A stretch of 64,000 nucleotides of DNA from Chelatococcus sambhunathii (GTDB taxonomy: Bacteria; Pseudomonadota; Alphaproteobacteria; Rhizobiales; Methylopilaceae). The position numbers and the translations under genes were made by a program. Position 1 is the first letter of the stretch. Each line of letters starts with the position of its first letter. The notes under the pieces are model-generated. The model worked only from the letters and a program-made list of their open reading frames with translations. It was not told the DNA's origin and made no database searches. The stretch is taken from contig JADBEO010000003.1 of the NCBI GenBank assembly GCA_031316315.1, positions 62,001-126,000 of the forward strand. The letters run 5' to 3'. This document shows positions 1 to 7,675 of the stretch, in pieces.

Positions 1-328
1 GGCGACCGCCGTAGCCTCCCTCGCCACGGCCGCCTTCCCAGCCGCCGCTGGGACGGCCTCCGCTCGGCCGGCCGCCATAGCCCCCCTCGCCACGGCCGCC
101 TTCCCAGCCGCCGCTCGGCCGACCGCCGCTCGGCCGGCCGCCATAGCCCCCCTCGCCACGGCCGCCTTCCCAGCCGCCGCTCGGCCGACCGCCGCTTGGC
201 CGGCCGCCATAACCTCCGTCGCCACGGCCGCCTTCCCAGCCGCCGCTCGGACGACCGCCGCTCGGCCGGCCGCCATAGCCTCCGTCGCCGCGGCCGCCAT
301 AGCCGTCGCCCCGGCCGCCGCCTTCCCA
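1..328. repeat. 66-bp in-frame tandem repeat in the Gly-rich gene
   Basis: The marker cgccttccca recurs at positions 31, 97, 163 and 229 with exact 66-bp spacing, and again at 319 after a 90-bp unit. Each 66-bp unit encodes 22 residues on the minus strand. Copies differ mainly at wobble positions and at an Asp/Glu switch. This is a coding minisatellite whose copy number can vary by slippage. It continues beyond the left edge. Confidence 0.9.
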
Positions 329-688
329 GCCGTCATAACGTCCGCCGCCGTGGCCGTAGGGACCGCTTCCGCGCCCGTACCGGCTGCCGTAGCGCCGCTC
401 GAGGTAGCGCTCGCGCCAGGACGGGTCGTAGCGCCCGCCACCCTTCGAGGCGCCGCTTCCGCCTCCGCTTGAAGGGCCGGCTCCGCCGCCGGTCGAGGCT
501 CCGCTTCCCCCGCCGGTCCCCTTCCCCGGCTTGGGAGCCCCGCCGGACTTGCAATTCGTCGCGCCCGGAACGCAGTCCGAAACGTCGTTTGGATCGAATG
601 CGGTCGCCGGCGCCGTCAACGCAAGCGATGCTGCGCCGCACAGCAACATTACCGCAGTCATTCGGCCGCTGAAGAAGATGCGCGCCAT
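1..688 (-). CDS. Glycine-rich exported repeat protein, C-terminus cut by window edge
   Basis: The frame opens at ATG 688, preceded by a strong GGGGGGAG ribosome site, and runs off the left edge without a stop. Residues 1-34 look like a signal peptide: MARIFF start, hydrophobic core, cleavage near ATAFD. A short Cys-containing stretch (DCVPGATNC) follows, then a Gly/Ser/Pro linker and a segment rich in Arg, Tyr and Gly. From about residue 110 it is built of 22-residue repeats of the type GGWEGGRGEGGYGGRPSGG. Such proteins are usually surface or periplasmic and disordered; no enzymatic domain is visible. The function is unknown. The gene is real on the evidence of its ribosome site, signal peptide and in-frame repeats. 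Confidence 0.75.
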   Translation of the reverse strand, partial: MARIFFSGRMTAVMLLCGAASLALTAPATAFDPNDVSDCVPGATNCKSGGAPKPGKGTGGGSGASTGGGAGPSSGGGSGASKGGGRYDPSWRERYLERRYGSRYGRGSGPYGHGGGRYDGWEGGGRGDGYGGRGDGGYGGRPSGGRPSGGWEGGRGDGGYGGRPSGGRPSGGWEGGRGEGGYGGRPSGGRPSGGWEGGRGEGGYGGRPSGGRPSGGWEGGRGEGGYGGR

Positions 689-881
689 TTTACTCCCCCC
701 AACTGTTCTTTCGACTATCTTCTTTCGAAGAATAGCTCTATTGAGGCCGGAGTCAAAAGCGGCGTCGGGACAGGCCAAAAAAAGACCAAACGCCGGCCTG
801 GTCGCGCCGTTGGAGCATCCCTCAGGGCGATCCGGCGCGCCGCGATCCAAGTGGTCGTCAAGCCGGCGGGAGATATGGCCG

Positions 882-1337
882 ATGCGAGACCTGAACCGAT
901 GCGCGGCTCTGCTTTTAGGCGCGCTCTCAGCGCTGGCCGCGGCCTCGCCGGCGCGCGCCGACGAGTCGCCGCCCATTCCGGACTGCGACGCGCCAGACGG
1001 AGCGAGCACCGTCGAACGGCAGTATCAGACGATGACCATGCAGCCGTTCGAGCGTGGCGTGCTCAAGGTCGGCCCGGTGAAAGACCTTGGCGTTTTCCCC
1101 GCCGCGAAGGAAGACAACCCTTACGCGACCAAGGAGATGTTCATAAAGGCGACCCGCTTCTGCGAGGCCGTCGTGACGCTCCCGGACGGGACGGCGGATC
1201 CGACCTACTGGAGAATTCAGCTGACCTTCAACGTCCGGAACTGGCTAACGCCGTCGACATACTGCTCCCTGAAGCACGACGTCTGGGGGAACCAGTGCGC
1301 GGCATACCGGCCCCCGGGAGCCGCGCCGGCGCGATAA
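882..1337 (+). CDS. Small exported protein of unknown function
   Basis: This 151-residue protein starts at ATG 882 with GGGAG about ten bases upstream. Residues 1-26 form a signal peptide (RNRC-type basic start, Leu/Ala-rich core, cleavage at SPARA-DES). The mature part has four cysteines (CDAP, RFCEA, TYCSL, NQCAA) that could form two disulphides in the periplasm. I do not recognise a family. It stands alone between the divergent Gly-rich gene and the downstream glucosidase, with about 200 bases to the latter, so it is probably its own unit. A longer frame opening upstream was rejected because the signal peptide fixes the start. Confidence 0.7.
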   Translation: MRDLNRCAALLLGALSALAAASPARADESPPIPDCDAPDGASTVERQYQTMTMQPFERGVLKVGPVKDLGVFPAAKEDNPYATKEMFIKATRFCEAVVTLPDGTADPTYWRIQLTFNVRNWLTPSTYCSLKHDVWGNQCAAYRPPGAAPAR

Positions 1338-1533
1338 GATCCTCAGGGTCTGCGCCCTGGTCCAGAACGTCCGGCTCCGACGCGCCTCGAGAAGATCCCG
1401 GCCAAGGTGATCCGCGTGCAACGACGTCGCCAGCGTTCGCCGGAACGTCGGTCAGCCGAGCGACACGAATCGGTCATCCTTCGGTCAGCCGACCGGGTTA
1501 CGGCCGGCGCCGAGATCGAGCGGCGGAGGACGC

Positions 1534-3123
1534 ATGGCTGAACTGGCGTGGTGGCGGTCCGGGATTTTCTACCAGGTGTACCCCCGGTCGTTTCAGGACA
1601 GCGACGGCGACGGGGTGGGCGACCTCGAAGGGATCCGGCGCCGGCTCGGCTATCTCAAGGAGCTTGGCGTCGACGCCGTCTGGATCTCGCCGATCTTCCC
1701 CTCCCCCATGGCCGATTTCGGCTATGACGTCAGCGACTACTGCGACATCCATCCGCTGTTCGGCGACCTCGCCGGCTTCGACCGGCTCGTCGCGGAGGCT
1801 CATGCGCTCGGCCTGAAGATCGTGCTCGACTTCGTGCCGAACCACTCATCCGACGCCCATCCCTGGTTCGCGGAGAGCCGGGCGTCGCGGGCAAGCCCGA
1901 AGCGCGACTGGTACGTCTGGCGCGACCCGGCGCCGGGCGGCGGCCCGCCCAACAACTGGATGTCGAACTTCGGCGGCTCCGCCTGGACGTTCGACGAGGA
2001 CACCGGCCAGTACTACTACCACGCCTTCCTCAAGGAGCAGCCGGACCTCAACTGGCGCAATCCCGAGGTGCGCGCGGCGATGAACGACGTTCTGCGCTTC
2101 TGGATGCGGCGGGGCGTCGACGGCTTCCGCGTCGACGTGATCTGGCATCTGCTGAAGGACAAGGACTTCCGCGACGACCCGCCGAACCCGGACTACAGGC
2201 CGGGCGACGCCGACATCCGCAGCGTCCTGCAGACGCGCTCGACGGACCAGCCCGAAGTCCACGAGGTCATCGCGGAGCTCCGGGCGACGCTCGACGAGTT
2301 CGGCGACCGCGTGCTGATCGGCGAGATCTACCTGCCCGTCGAGCGGCTCGTCGCCTATTACGGCGCCGATCTCGGCGGCGCGCACCTGCCCTTCAACTTC
2401 CAGCTCATCCTCGCGGAATGGCGAGCGCGCGGACTTGCGAGGCTCATCGACGAGTACGAGGCGGCCCTGCCCGAAGGCGGCTGGCCGAACTGGGTGCTCG
2501 GCAATCACGACCAGCCGAGGGTCGCGACCCGCATCGGCCCGCGCCAGGCGCGAGTCGCCGCCATGCTCCTGCTGACGCTGCGCGGCACGCCGACCATCTA
2601 TTACGGGGATGAGATCGGGCTGGAGAACGTTCCGGTGCCGTCGGCCGAGGCGCAGGATCCGTGGGAGCGCAACGAACCCGGCCTCGGTCTCGGCCGCGAT
2701 CCGGAACGCACGCCGATGCAATGGGACGCTTCCGACAATGCAGGCTTCACGGCCGGCCGGCCGTGGCTGCCGCTCGGCGCGGACCACACGACGCGCAACG
2801 TCGCCGTCCTCGATCGGGACCCGCATTCGATCCTGTCGCTTTACCGCCGCCTCATCGCGCTGCGGCAGGACCCGATCCTGACAACGGGCGCGTACCACGC
2901 GGTCGAAGCGGAGGGCGACGTCCTGGCCTATGAGCGGCGTCTGGACGGCCGGCGCTGGCTCGTCGCGCTCAACCTCGGTCCGGAGCAGCGACGCCTCAGG
3001 CTGCCGGAATGCGACCGGACGGGAGGGAAGCTGCTGTTGTCGACCTTTCTGGACCGGACCGGGACGGTTTCCGATCCGCTGCAGCTCCGCCCGGATGAGG
3101 GCGTCATCGTCAGCCTCGCCTGA
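1534..3123 (+). CDS. GH13 alpha-glucosidase / oligo-1,6-glucosidase family
   Basis: This 529-residue glycoside hydrolase of family 13 has no signal peptide and so is cytoplasmic. The four family regions are intact: DFVPNH at residues 99-104; GFRVD with the Asp201 nucleophile; IGE with the Glu264 acid/base; and GNHD at 323-326. The QDSDGDGVGDLEGI segment near residue 21 is a calcium-site motif typical of the oligo-1,6-glucosidase/alpha-glucosidase branch. The expected role is hydrolysis of small alpha-glucosides, or transglycosylation. No sugar transporter or regulator lies beside it, so the substrate cannot be set from context. A distant second GH13 enzyme at 32.4 kb has a trehalose-synthase-like organisation. 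Family assignment is firm; the exact specificity is not. Confidence 0.9.
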   Translation: MAELAWWRSGIFYQVYPRSFQDSDGDGVGDLEGIRRRLGYLKELGVDAVWISPIFPSPMADFGYDVSDYCDIHPLFGDLAGFDRLVAEAHALGLKIVLDFVPNHSSDAHPWFAESRASRASPKRDWYVWRDPAPGGGPPNNWMSNFGGSAWTFDEDTGQYYYHAFLKEQPDLNWRNPEVRAAMNDVLRFWMRRGVDGFRVDVIWHLLKDKDFRDDPPNPDYRPGDADIRSVLQTRSTDQPEVHEVIAELRATLDEFGDRVLIGEIYLPVERLVAYYGADLGGAHLPFNFQLILAEWRARGLARLIDEYEAALPEGGWPNWVLGNHDQPRVATRIGPRQARVAAMLLLTLRGTPTIYYGDEIGLENVPVPSAEAQDPWERNEPGLGLGRDPERTPMQWDASDNAGFTAGRPWLPLGADHTTRNVAVLDRDPHSILSLYRRLIALRQDPILTTGAYHAVEAEGDVLAYERRLDGRRWLVALNLGPEQRRLRLPECDRTGGKLLLSTFLDRTGTVSDPLQLRPDEGVIVSLA

Positions 3124-3910
3124 GGCCATCTGCGCGCGTCGACGACCGACGGCGCGCGGGACTTCGCACAGGCGGCCCTCTGCCGGACACTGTGGACTGA
3201 ATTCATAGCTTCCTTATAGAAAGAGCTGTCATCGCACTGCAATATACGAGATTATTGCACTGCGCAAAATATTCGCCGCTGCGGCTCAGTGATACTGATT
3301 GTCCACATCTTTGGACTTAAGCAATCATGACTAGCGGATGCTGCTTGCGGCGGAGGATTCCTGCCCCATCATAGCAGATAGAGATGTGGCGATTCGCTCG
3401 CCTGCTTGTCCCCCGACAGGCGCTGGGCGAGCCGGACTGGTTGAAGCTGATGGAACTCAAGCATGACAGGCGGCCGCGCAGAAGCGGCCGTACAGGAATT
3501 CTTTCCCTCGCGCGCTGGGCCCGCCGCCCGGTTTCGACGATCCACACCGTCACGCCGACCCCGACCGTCGAGGGCCCGACGCGCGGCGACATGGCAGAAC
3601 GACGCCTCGTCGCGCTCGACCAGGGCTGAGCGTAGCCGGACTAGCCTCAGCCGTAAGCGGCCGTCCTTCGGGCGGCGGCGCTTTGCCGATCGAGCCGCCG
3701 GGCTCCAGCCGGCCGCATGAGCGCGCGATGAACGCCCGGCTCGGGCCTGGGCGTGACGGCGCGCTATCGGGCCACAAGAGCGCTTCCTCTGACGAATGGC
3801 TCTCAGCGTCGAGCGCCGCGCTCCCGACAGCGCCATTTTATCAGTCTGAGCAGTCCTCCGCCGAAAGGCCGGGCGCAGTTCGCGATGGGACTGGACACGT
3901 GATACGTCAC
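3124..3910. other. Long intergenic stretch without a convincing gene
   Basis: About 790 bases separate the glucosidase from the hydroxylase operon. Frames of 60-155 codons exist on both strands, but they are Arg/Ala/Ser-rich and lack ribosome sites. The part at 3200-3380 is AT-richer than its surroundings. It holds an inverted repeat, TGCAATA at 3238-3244 and TATTGCA at 3253-3259, which could be a regulatory site. No tRNA or insertion sequence was seen. Confidence 0.5.
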
Positions 3911-3924
3911 TGATATATTAGTTG
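3911..3924. promoter_or_regulatory. Putative GntR/FCD operator before the hydroxylase operon
   Basis: TGATATATTAGTTG lies 48 bases before the hydroxylase start codon. Its exact reverse complement, CAACTAATATATCA, occurs at 7593-7606 between the divergent GntR regulator and MFS carrier. Two exact copies of an AT-rich 14-mer in GC-rich DNA, both upstream of genes of one cluster, point to a shared operator. That the FCD regulator binds it is inference. Confidence 0.6.
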
Positions 3925-3971
3925 GGCAAGCAGGCGCCGACCTGTCCGGACACGTCCGAAGGAGGATCGTC

Positions 3972-4769
3972 ATGGAGCTCGCCCACAGCGCGATGTCGGA
4001 GCGCCAGAGGCGCTACCGCGCCAATTACCGGCAGCGTGTCGCCGGCTGGTACAACGGCTTCCTGCACATTGCGATCATCTACACCATCGGCCTGACCGCT
4101 CTGTACATCTACATCTCCAACCTGAACTCGCCGAGCTGGCTGGAGCTGCTGACCGTTCCGGTCACCTTCCTGTTCTGCAACTTTTTCGAATGGTGGCTGC
4201 ACCGGTACGTGATGCACAGGCCGTCGAGCAATCCGGTCGCGCGCGCGGTCTACAACCGGCACACGCTGCAGCATCACCAATTCTTCACCGAGCACGAGAT
4301 GCGCTTCGCGGATCACCGCGATTACCGCGTCACCTTCTTCCCGCCCTATGCGCTCGCGACCTTTACGCTGATGTCGATCCCCGGCGCGATCGCGCTCGGC
4401 TGGCTGTTCTCGGCCAATGTCGGCTGGCTGTTCATCTCGACGACCACATCGATCTACATGATCTACGAGTTCATGCACTTCTGCTGCCATGTCGACGAGA
4501 ACTGGTTCGTGCGGAACTGCCCCTTCATCAACACCAACCGCCGCCACCACACCGCCCATCACGACCAGTCGATCATGATGGAGAAGAACATGAACCTCAC
4601 CTTCCCGATCATGGACTGGCTGTTCGGGACGTCGGACCTCAACCGCGGCTTGCTTGGCACGTTGTTCAACGGCTACTCGACCCGGTACGTGAAGACCGAC
4701 ATGCGCAGGACCTCGCGCACGCCGGGCCGGCCCGACGCGCAGCCCGCCCCGTTGCAGGCGGCGGAGTGA
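3972..4769 (+). CDS. Membrane fatty acid hydroxylase (sterol desaturase superfamily)
   Basis: This 265-residue integral membrane di-iron enzyme carries the histidine clusters of its superfamily: His77/His82 (HRYVMH), His97/His101/His102 (HTLQHH), His169/His173 (HFCCH), and His192/193/196/197 (RRHHTAHH). Hydrophobic segments lie near residues 31-50, 57-72, 122-150 and 151-168. Members insert oxygen into C-H bonds of lipids, carotenoids or sterols using two iron atoms. It starts at ATG 3972 after an AAGGAGG ribosome site and leads an apparent operon of five genes, running to the PanB-like enzyme at 6764. The putative GntR/FCD operator lies just upstream. The substrate is unknown; a branched or short carboxylate is possible given its neighbours. 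Confidence 0.85.
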   Translation: MELAHSAMSERQRRYRANYRQRVAGWYNGFLHIAIIYTIGLTALYIYISNLNSPSWLELLTVPVTFLFCNFFEWWLHRYVMHRPSSNPVARAVYNRHTLQHHQFFTEHEMRFADHRDYRVTFFPPYALATFTLMSIPGAIALGWLFSANVGWLFISTTTSIYMIYEFMHFCCHVDENWFVRNCPFINTNRRHHTAHHDQSIMMEKNMNLTFPIMDWLFGTSDLNRGLLGTLFNGYSTRYVKTDMRRTSRTPGRPDAQPAPLQAAE

Positions 4770-4779
4770 GGATCGGCCG

Positions 4780-5169
4780 ATGGAGTCGATCGAGCCGAAC
4801 GTCGCCGCGCTCTGCTGGTTCGCGCTGTTCGCCGGCGTCGCCAGCCTCGGCTTCTACGTGATCGCGGGCCTGTTCCCGCTCGAGACCCGGCCGGACCTCG
4901 CGCGCAGCGCCTCGGGGCTGACATTGGTCGCGGCGCTGACGGTCGCCTTCCTGACGCTGGCCGTCGGCGCAGGTCTCTACGGCGCGCAGAACCTGCGCTG
5001 GACCAGCGTCGTGATCGTCGGCGGCCTCGCGCTGCTGTTCGCGCCGGGGCTGTTCAACCTCTGGCCGGCCGAGGCGCGGGACGGACGCGCCGGGCTTTCC
5101 GGCCTGCTCGCGGTGACGCTCGCCGCGATCTTCGGGCTGCAAGCGGTCGGCGGCGTCTTTCTCGCCTGA
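4780..5169 (+). CDS. Small integral membrane protein
   Basis: This 129-residue protein consists almost wholly of four hydrophobic helices, at about residues 8-30, 42-64, 73-92 and 104-128, joined by short loops. No catalytic or metal-binding motif is visible and I do not recognise the family. It begins 10 bases after the hydroxylase stop codon and is followed 33 bases later by another small membrane protein. It is therefore very probably co-transcribed with, and perhaps an accessory of, the membrane hydroxylase, for example in assembly or electron supply. That role is inferred from position only. Confidence 0.75.
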   Translation: MESIEPNVAALCWFALFAGVASLGFYVIAGLFPLETRPDLARSASGLTLVAALTVAFLTLAVGAGLYGAQNLRWTSVVIVGGLALLFAPGLFNLWPAEARDGRAGLSGLLAVTLAAIFGLQAVGGVFLA

Positions 5170-5202
5170 TCCGACGACAACGAGAAACTCCGGGAGGAGA
5201 CG

Positions 5203-5421
5203 ATGCCGTTCCCGATCAAGATGGGGCTCACCGTCCTCATCGGCCTCGCCGCGCTCGCGGCTTGGTTCTTCATGGGCCGCTTGGGCCAGACCGGCCCGCA
5301 ATGGGCGCTGCTCTTCCTTGGGCCCTTCACGATGGGGAGCCTGTGGATCTTCCCCGAGGTCATGCGCTCCAAGGCCGACAACCCTCCGGTCGGACGAGAC
5401 GCGGCGGGACGGGCGCGATGA
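5203..5421 (+). CDS. Small membrane protein, two helices
   Basis: This 72-residue protein starts at ATG 5203 behind a clear GGGAGGAG ribosome site. Hydrophobic helices span about residues 6-25 and 33-50, followed by a charged cytoplasmic tail. The stop codon overlaps the start of the next gene in an ATGA arrangement, showing translational coupling. The family is not recognised. With the preceding four-helix protein it forms a pair of small membrane proteins between the hydroxylase and the PanB-like enzyme, so a structural or accessory role in the same membrane process is plausible but unproven. Confidence 0.7.
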   Translation: MPFPIKMGLTVLIGLAALAAWFFMGRLGQTGPQWALLFLGPFTMGSLWIFPEVMRSKADNPPVGRDAAGRAR

Positions 5422-5723
5422 AGACCTATTTCGGGGACCGCACCATCGACGGCGTCATCGTGCTGGTCGACGGCCAGCCGCTCGAGCCGCATGACGAGAT
5501 CAGGAACCACGCCGGGAAAGACTTCGAGTGGTCCTACGAGGGCGAAGCGCCGGCGCAGCTCGCCTTCGCGCTGCTCTACGACCATCTCGGCGACGCCGGC
5601 CGGGCGGACACGCTGACCGATCGCTTCATGCGCGACGTCGTGGCGAACTTCCAGAACGAGTGGGAGATGACGTCCGCCGACATCGACCGCGTCATCTCGG
5701 GCTACGGCGCGGCCGCGGCGTGA
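5418..5723 (+). CDS. DUF6166-like protein
   Basis: This 101-residue soluble protein starts at ATG 5418, overlapping the preceding stop codon by four bases. The central motif FEWSYEGEAPAQLAFALL at about residues 38-55 resembles the FEWGYxGSGPxQLALALL signature I associate with DUF6166 proteins. The later part (RFMRDVVANFQNEWEM) matches the usual C-terminal pattern of a short helix followed by a Trp. The biochemical function of this family is not known. It is coupled to a membrane protein and precedes the PanB-like gene by 160 bases, with the dispersed repeat between. An earlier in-frame start would overlap the upstream gene heavily and was rejected. Confidence 0.65.
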   Translation: MKTYFGDRTIDGVIVLVDGQPLEPHDEIRNHAGKDFEWSYEGEAPAQLAFALLYDHLGDAGRADTLTDRFMRDVVANFQNEWEMTSADIDRVISGYGAAAA

Positions 5724-5730
5724 CCGGTCC

Positions 5731-5852
5731 TGCGTGCTTCGAGACGCCTCGGCTAGCGCCGAGGCTCCTCAGCATGAGGAAGCTCTCGGCAAGTCCCATC
5801 CACAAGCCTCCCTCATGCTGAGGAGGCCCGCAGGGCCGTCTCGACGCACGCA
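5731..5852. repeat. Dispersed paired palindromic repeat, copy 1
   Basis: One module runs from TGCGTGCTTCGAGACG to CTCCTCAGCATGAGGA (5731-5780). A second, inverted module runs from TCATGCTGAGGAGG to CGTCTCGACGCACGCA (5813-5852). Each module contains its own stem, and the pair form a large inverted repeat. Related pairs are at 11565-11675 and 16145-16262. All three are intergenic. This is a REP- or MITE-like chromosomal repeat; no coding function is visible. Confidence 0.85.
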
Positions 5853-5885
5853 GGCGGCCGCTGGAACCGCTTGAAAGGATGCGCC

Positions 5886-6764
5886 ATGGACGCACTCGCC
5901 AAGACGCCCCGCGAAAAGCGGACCATCCTCGACATCCGGGCGTCCAAGACGACCGGCGAGAAGATGGTCTACATGTCCGTCCCGGACTACACCTCGGCGA
6001 AATGGGCCGAGATGGCGGGCGTCGACGTCGCGGTCGTCGGCGACAGCCTCGCGATGATCGCGCACGGCCACGCCAGCACGATCCCGGCCACCATGGACAT
6101 GATGGTGATGCACGCGCAGGCCATCCGGCGCGGCGCGCCGAACACCTTCGTGCTCGGCTGCATGCCTTATCAGAGCTACAACACCGTCGACCGCGCGCTG
6201 ACCAACGCCACGCGCTTCATGCAGGAGTCTCTGACTGACGCGGTGAAGCCGCAGGGCGGAAAATCACAGGCGCATATTCTGAAGGCGCTGGTCGACGCCG
6301 GCATTCCGACGGCGTCTCATATCGGGCTGACGCCGCACACGATCGCGAATTTCGGCGGCTTCAAGATCCAGGGGAAGACGGCGGACGCCGCCTTCAAGAT
6401 TCTTCAGGACGCACTCGCGATCGAGGACGCCGGCTGCTTCATGCTGGAGTTCGAGGCGGTGCCGGCGCGCATCGCCAAGCTGATTTCCGAGCAGCTGACC
6501 ATCCCGACCATCGGCATCGGCGCGGGCGTCGGCACCGACGGCCAGATCCTGCTCTGCCACGACCTGCTCGGCGTCTTCACCGACTTCAAGCCGAAGTTCA
6601 CCAAGCGCTACGCCAACCTGACCGAGGTCGCGGTGGCGGGGATCGAGGCCTATGTGCGCGACGTGAAGTCGGGCGCCTTCCCGGACGACGACCACTCCTA
6701 TTCGGTCAAGGACGAGGAGTTCGACAAGTTCGCGACGATGGTCGAGCGGCGGAAGCAGGTCTGA
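5886..6764 (+). CDS. PanB-like enzyme with altered active site
   Basis: This 292-residue protein aligns along its whole length with ketopantoate hydroxymethyltransferase (PanB, PEP mutase/isocitrate lyase-type barrel). VGDS with Asp53, LEFEAVP with Glu190, IPTIGIGAG, and the KRYANL and HSY endings are present. Compared with my recollection of E. coli PanB, the metal-associated Asp of LADLPF is Cys92 (GCMPY), and the VKxEGG Glu is Gln123 (VKPQGG); Lys121 is kept. Normal PanB chemistry is therefore doubtful. ATG 5886 follows GAAAGGA and is preferred over an upstream TTG. It is the last gene of the hydroxylase operon and lies tail-to-tail with the GntR regulator. A lyase or aldolase acting on a carboxylate is inferred. 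Confidence 0.75.
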   Translation: MDALAKTPREKRTILDIRASKTTGEKMVYMSVPDYTSAKWAEMAGVDVAVVGDSLAMIAHGHASTIPATMDMMVMHAQAIRRGAPNTFVLGCMPYQSYNTVDRALTNATRFMQESLTDAVKPQGGKSQAHILKALVDAGIPTASHIGLTPHTIANFGGFKIQGKTADAAFKILQDALAIEDAGCFMLEFEAVPARIAKLISEQLTIPTIGIGAGVGTDGQILLCHDLLGVFTDFKPKFTKRYANLTEVAVAGIEAYVRDVKSGAFPDDDHSYSVKDEEFDKFATMVERRKQV

Positions 6765-6777
6765 GGACCACCCCGCC

Positions 6778-7545
6778 TCACACGTCCAGCGTCTTCCTCG
6801 TAAAACTCTCGATGTAGTCCATCAGCCGGTCGGAAGCGGCGCCCGCCGCGACGCCGTCGCGGCTGGCGATCGCCTCGGCGACCTCCGCGTGGAGGCGCGC
6901 GGAGAGCCCGAGGTCGCCGACCTCCTTGTAGTGCTGGTACCAGAAGCGACGCGACAGGGCCGTCATCAGAGCGATCGAGCGCACCGCGAACTCGTTGCGG
7001 GCGGAGGCGGCGGTCAGCTGGTTGAACTCGCGGTCGAGCCGCATGAAGGCGATGTCGTCAGACTGGTCGGCGGCGGCGCGCATGGCGGCAGCGATCTCCT
7101 CGAAGCGCTGACGCTCCGCCGGGTCGGCGCGCTCCGCCGCGAGTCTCGCCAGCAACGCCTCGAGGACCCGGCGCGTTTCGAGCAGGCGCAGCTGGGTCTT
7201 GAGGTTGATCTCGGAGACGAGGATGCCGCGGCGGGGCACGACCACGACCAGCCCGTCGCGCGCCAGGCGCTGCAAGGCCTCGCGGATCGGAGTGCGGCCA
7301 ATCCCCAGCCGTTCCGCCAAAGCGAGTTCGCTGAGGAAGGCTCCCGGCGGCAGCTGCAGCGTGGTGATTAGCTCTTCGAGCTCGACATAGGCGCGGTCCG
7401 TCAGCGTCAGCGCGGCTGCGCCCGCCCCCGCGCGCGCGCCGCGCTTCGCCGTGCCCGCGCCCTGCATGGACCGGGATCGCGACCGGGCGGTCGGCGCATT
7501 CATGACAGGCGTCCGCATCCAAGCATCGTCTCCCGTGCTTAGCAC
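6778..7545 (-). CDS. GntR family regulator, FCD (FadR/VanR-type) subfamily
   Basis: The 255-residue frame has a winged helix-turn-helix at about residues 45-115 (LGIGRTPIREALQRLARDGLV). It is followed by an all-helical FCD ligand domain (LLETRRVLEALLARLAA, LDREFN, HAEVAEAI). FCD regulators usually sense small carboxylates, often through a metal, and repress neighbouring catabolic genes. It is divergent from the MFS carrier at 7676 and convergent with the PanB-like gene. The 14-bp sequence shared by both promoter regions is its likely operator. The first 30 or so residues are basic and low in complexity; an internal ATG at 7503 could be the true start. Confidence 0.85.
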   Translation of the reverse strand: MLSTGDDAWMRTPVMNAPTARSRSRSMQGAGTAKRGARAGAGAAALTLTDRAYVELEELITTLQLPPGAFLSELALAERLGIGRTPIREALQRLARDGLVVVVPRRGILVSEINLKTQLRLLETRRVLEALLARLAAERADPAERQRFEEIAAAMRAAADQSDDIAFMRLDREFNQLTAASARNEFAVRSIALMTALSRRFWYQHYKEVGDLGLSARLHAEVAEAIASRDGVAAGAASDRLMDYIESFTRKTLDV

Positions 7546-7592
7546 CTCGTCATCCGGGGCGCCATGAACGCGGTCAGGTCATCAGTCGGCGA

Positions 7593-7606
7593 CAACTAAT
7601 ATATCA
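7593..7606. promoter_or_regulatory. Putative GntR/FCD operator between regulator and MFS carrier
   Basis: CAACTAATATATCA is the exact reverse complement of the sequence at 3911-3924. It lies 48 bases from the regulator's upstream-most start and 70 bases before the carrier start, where it could control both divergent genes. Flanking bases extend it to a local AATTG-containing palindrome. Binding by the FCD protein is inferred. Confidence 0.6.
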
Positions 7607-7675
7607 ATTGCATTTCTCGGATCGCCGAACTAGCTTGCCGATCAACCAATCATAAAAATTGATGGGAGGGTCAGC

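Noticed and set aside
1..330. Regularly spaced repeats considered as a CRISPR array
   Set aside because: Units of 66 bp are nearly identical over their whole length with no unique spacers, and they translate in frame inside a signal-peptide protein.
3369..3836. 155-codon minus-strand frame in the 3.1-3.9 kb gap
   Set aside because: It is extremely Arg/Ala/Ser-rich, has no ribosome site, and no domain or signal peptide is visible.
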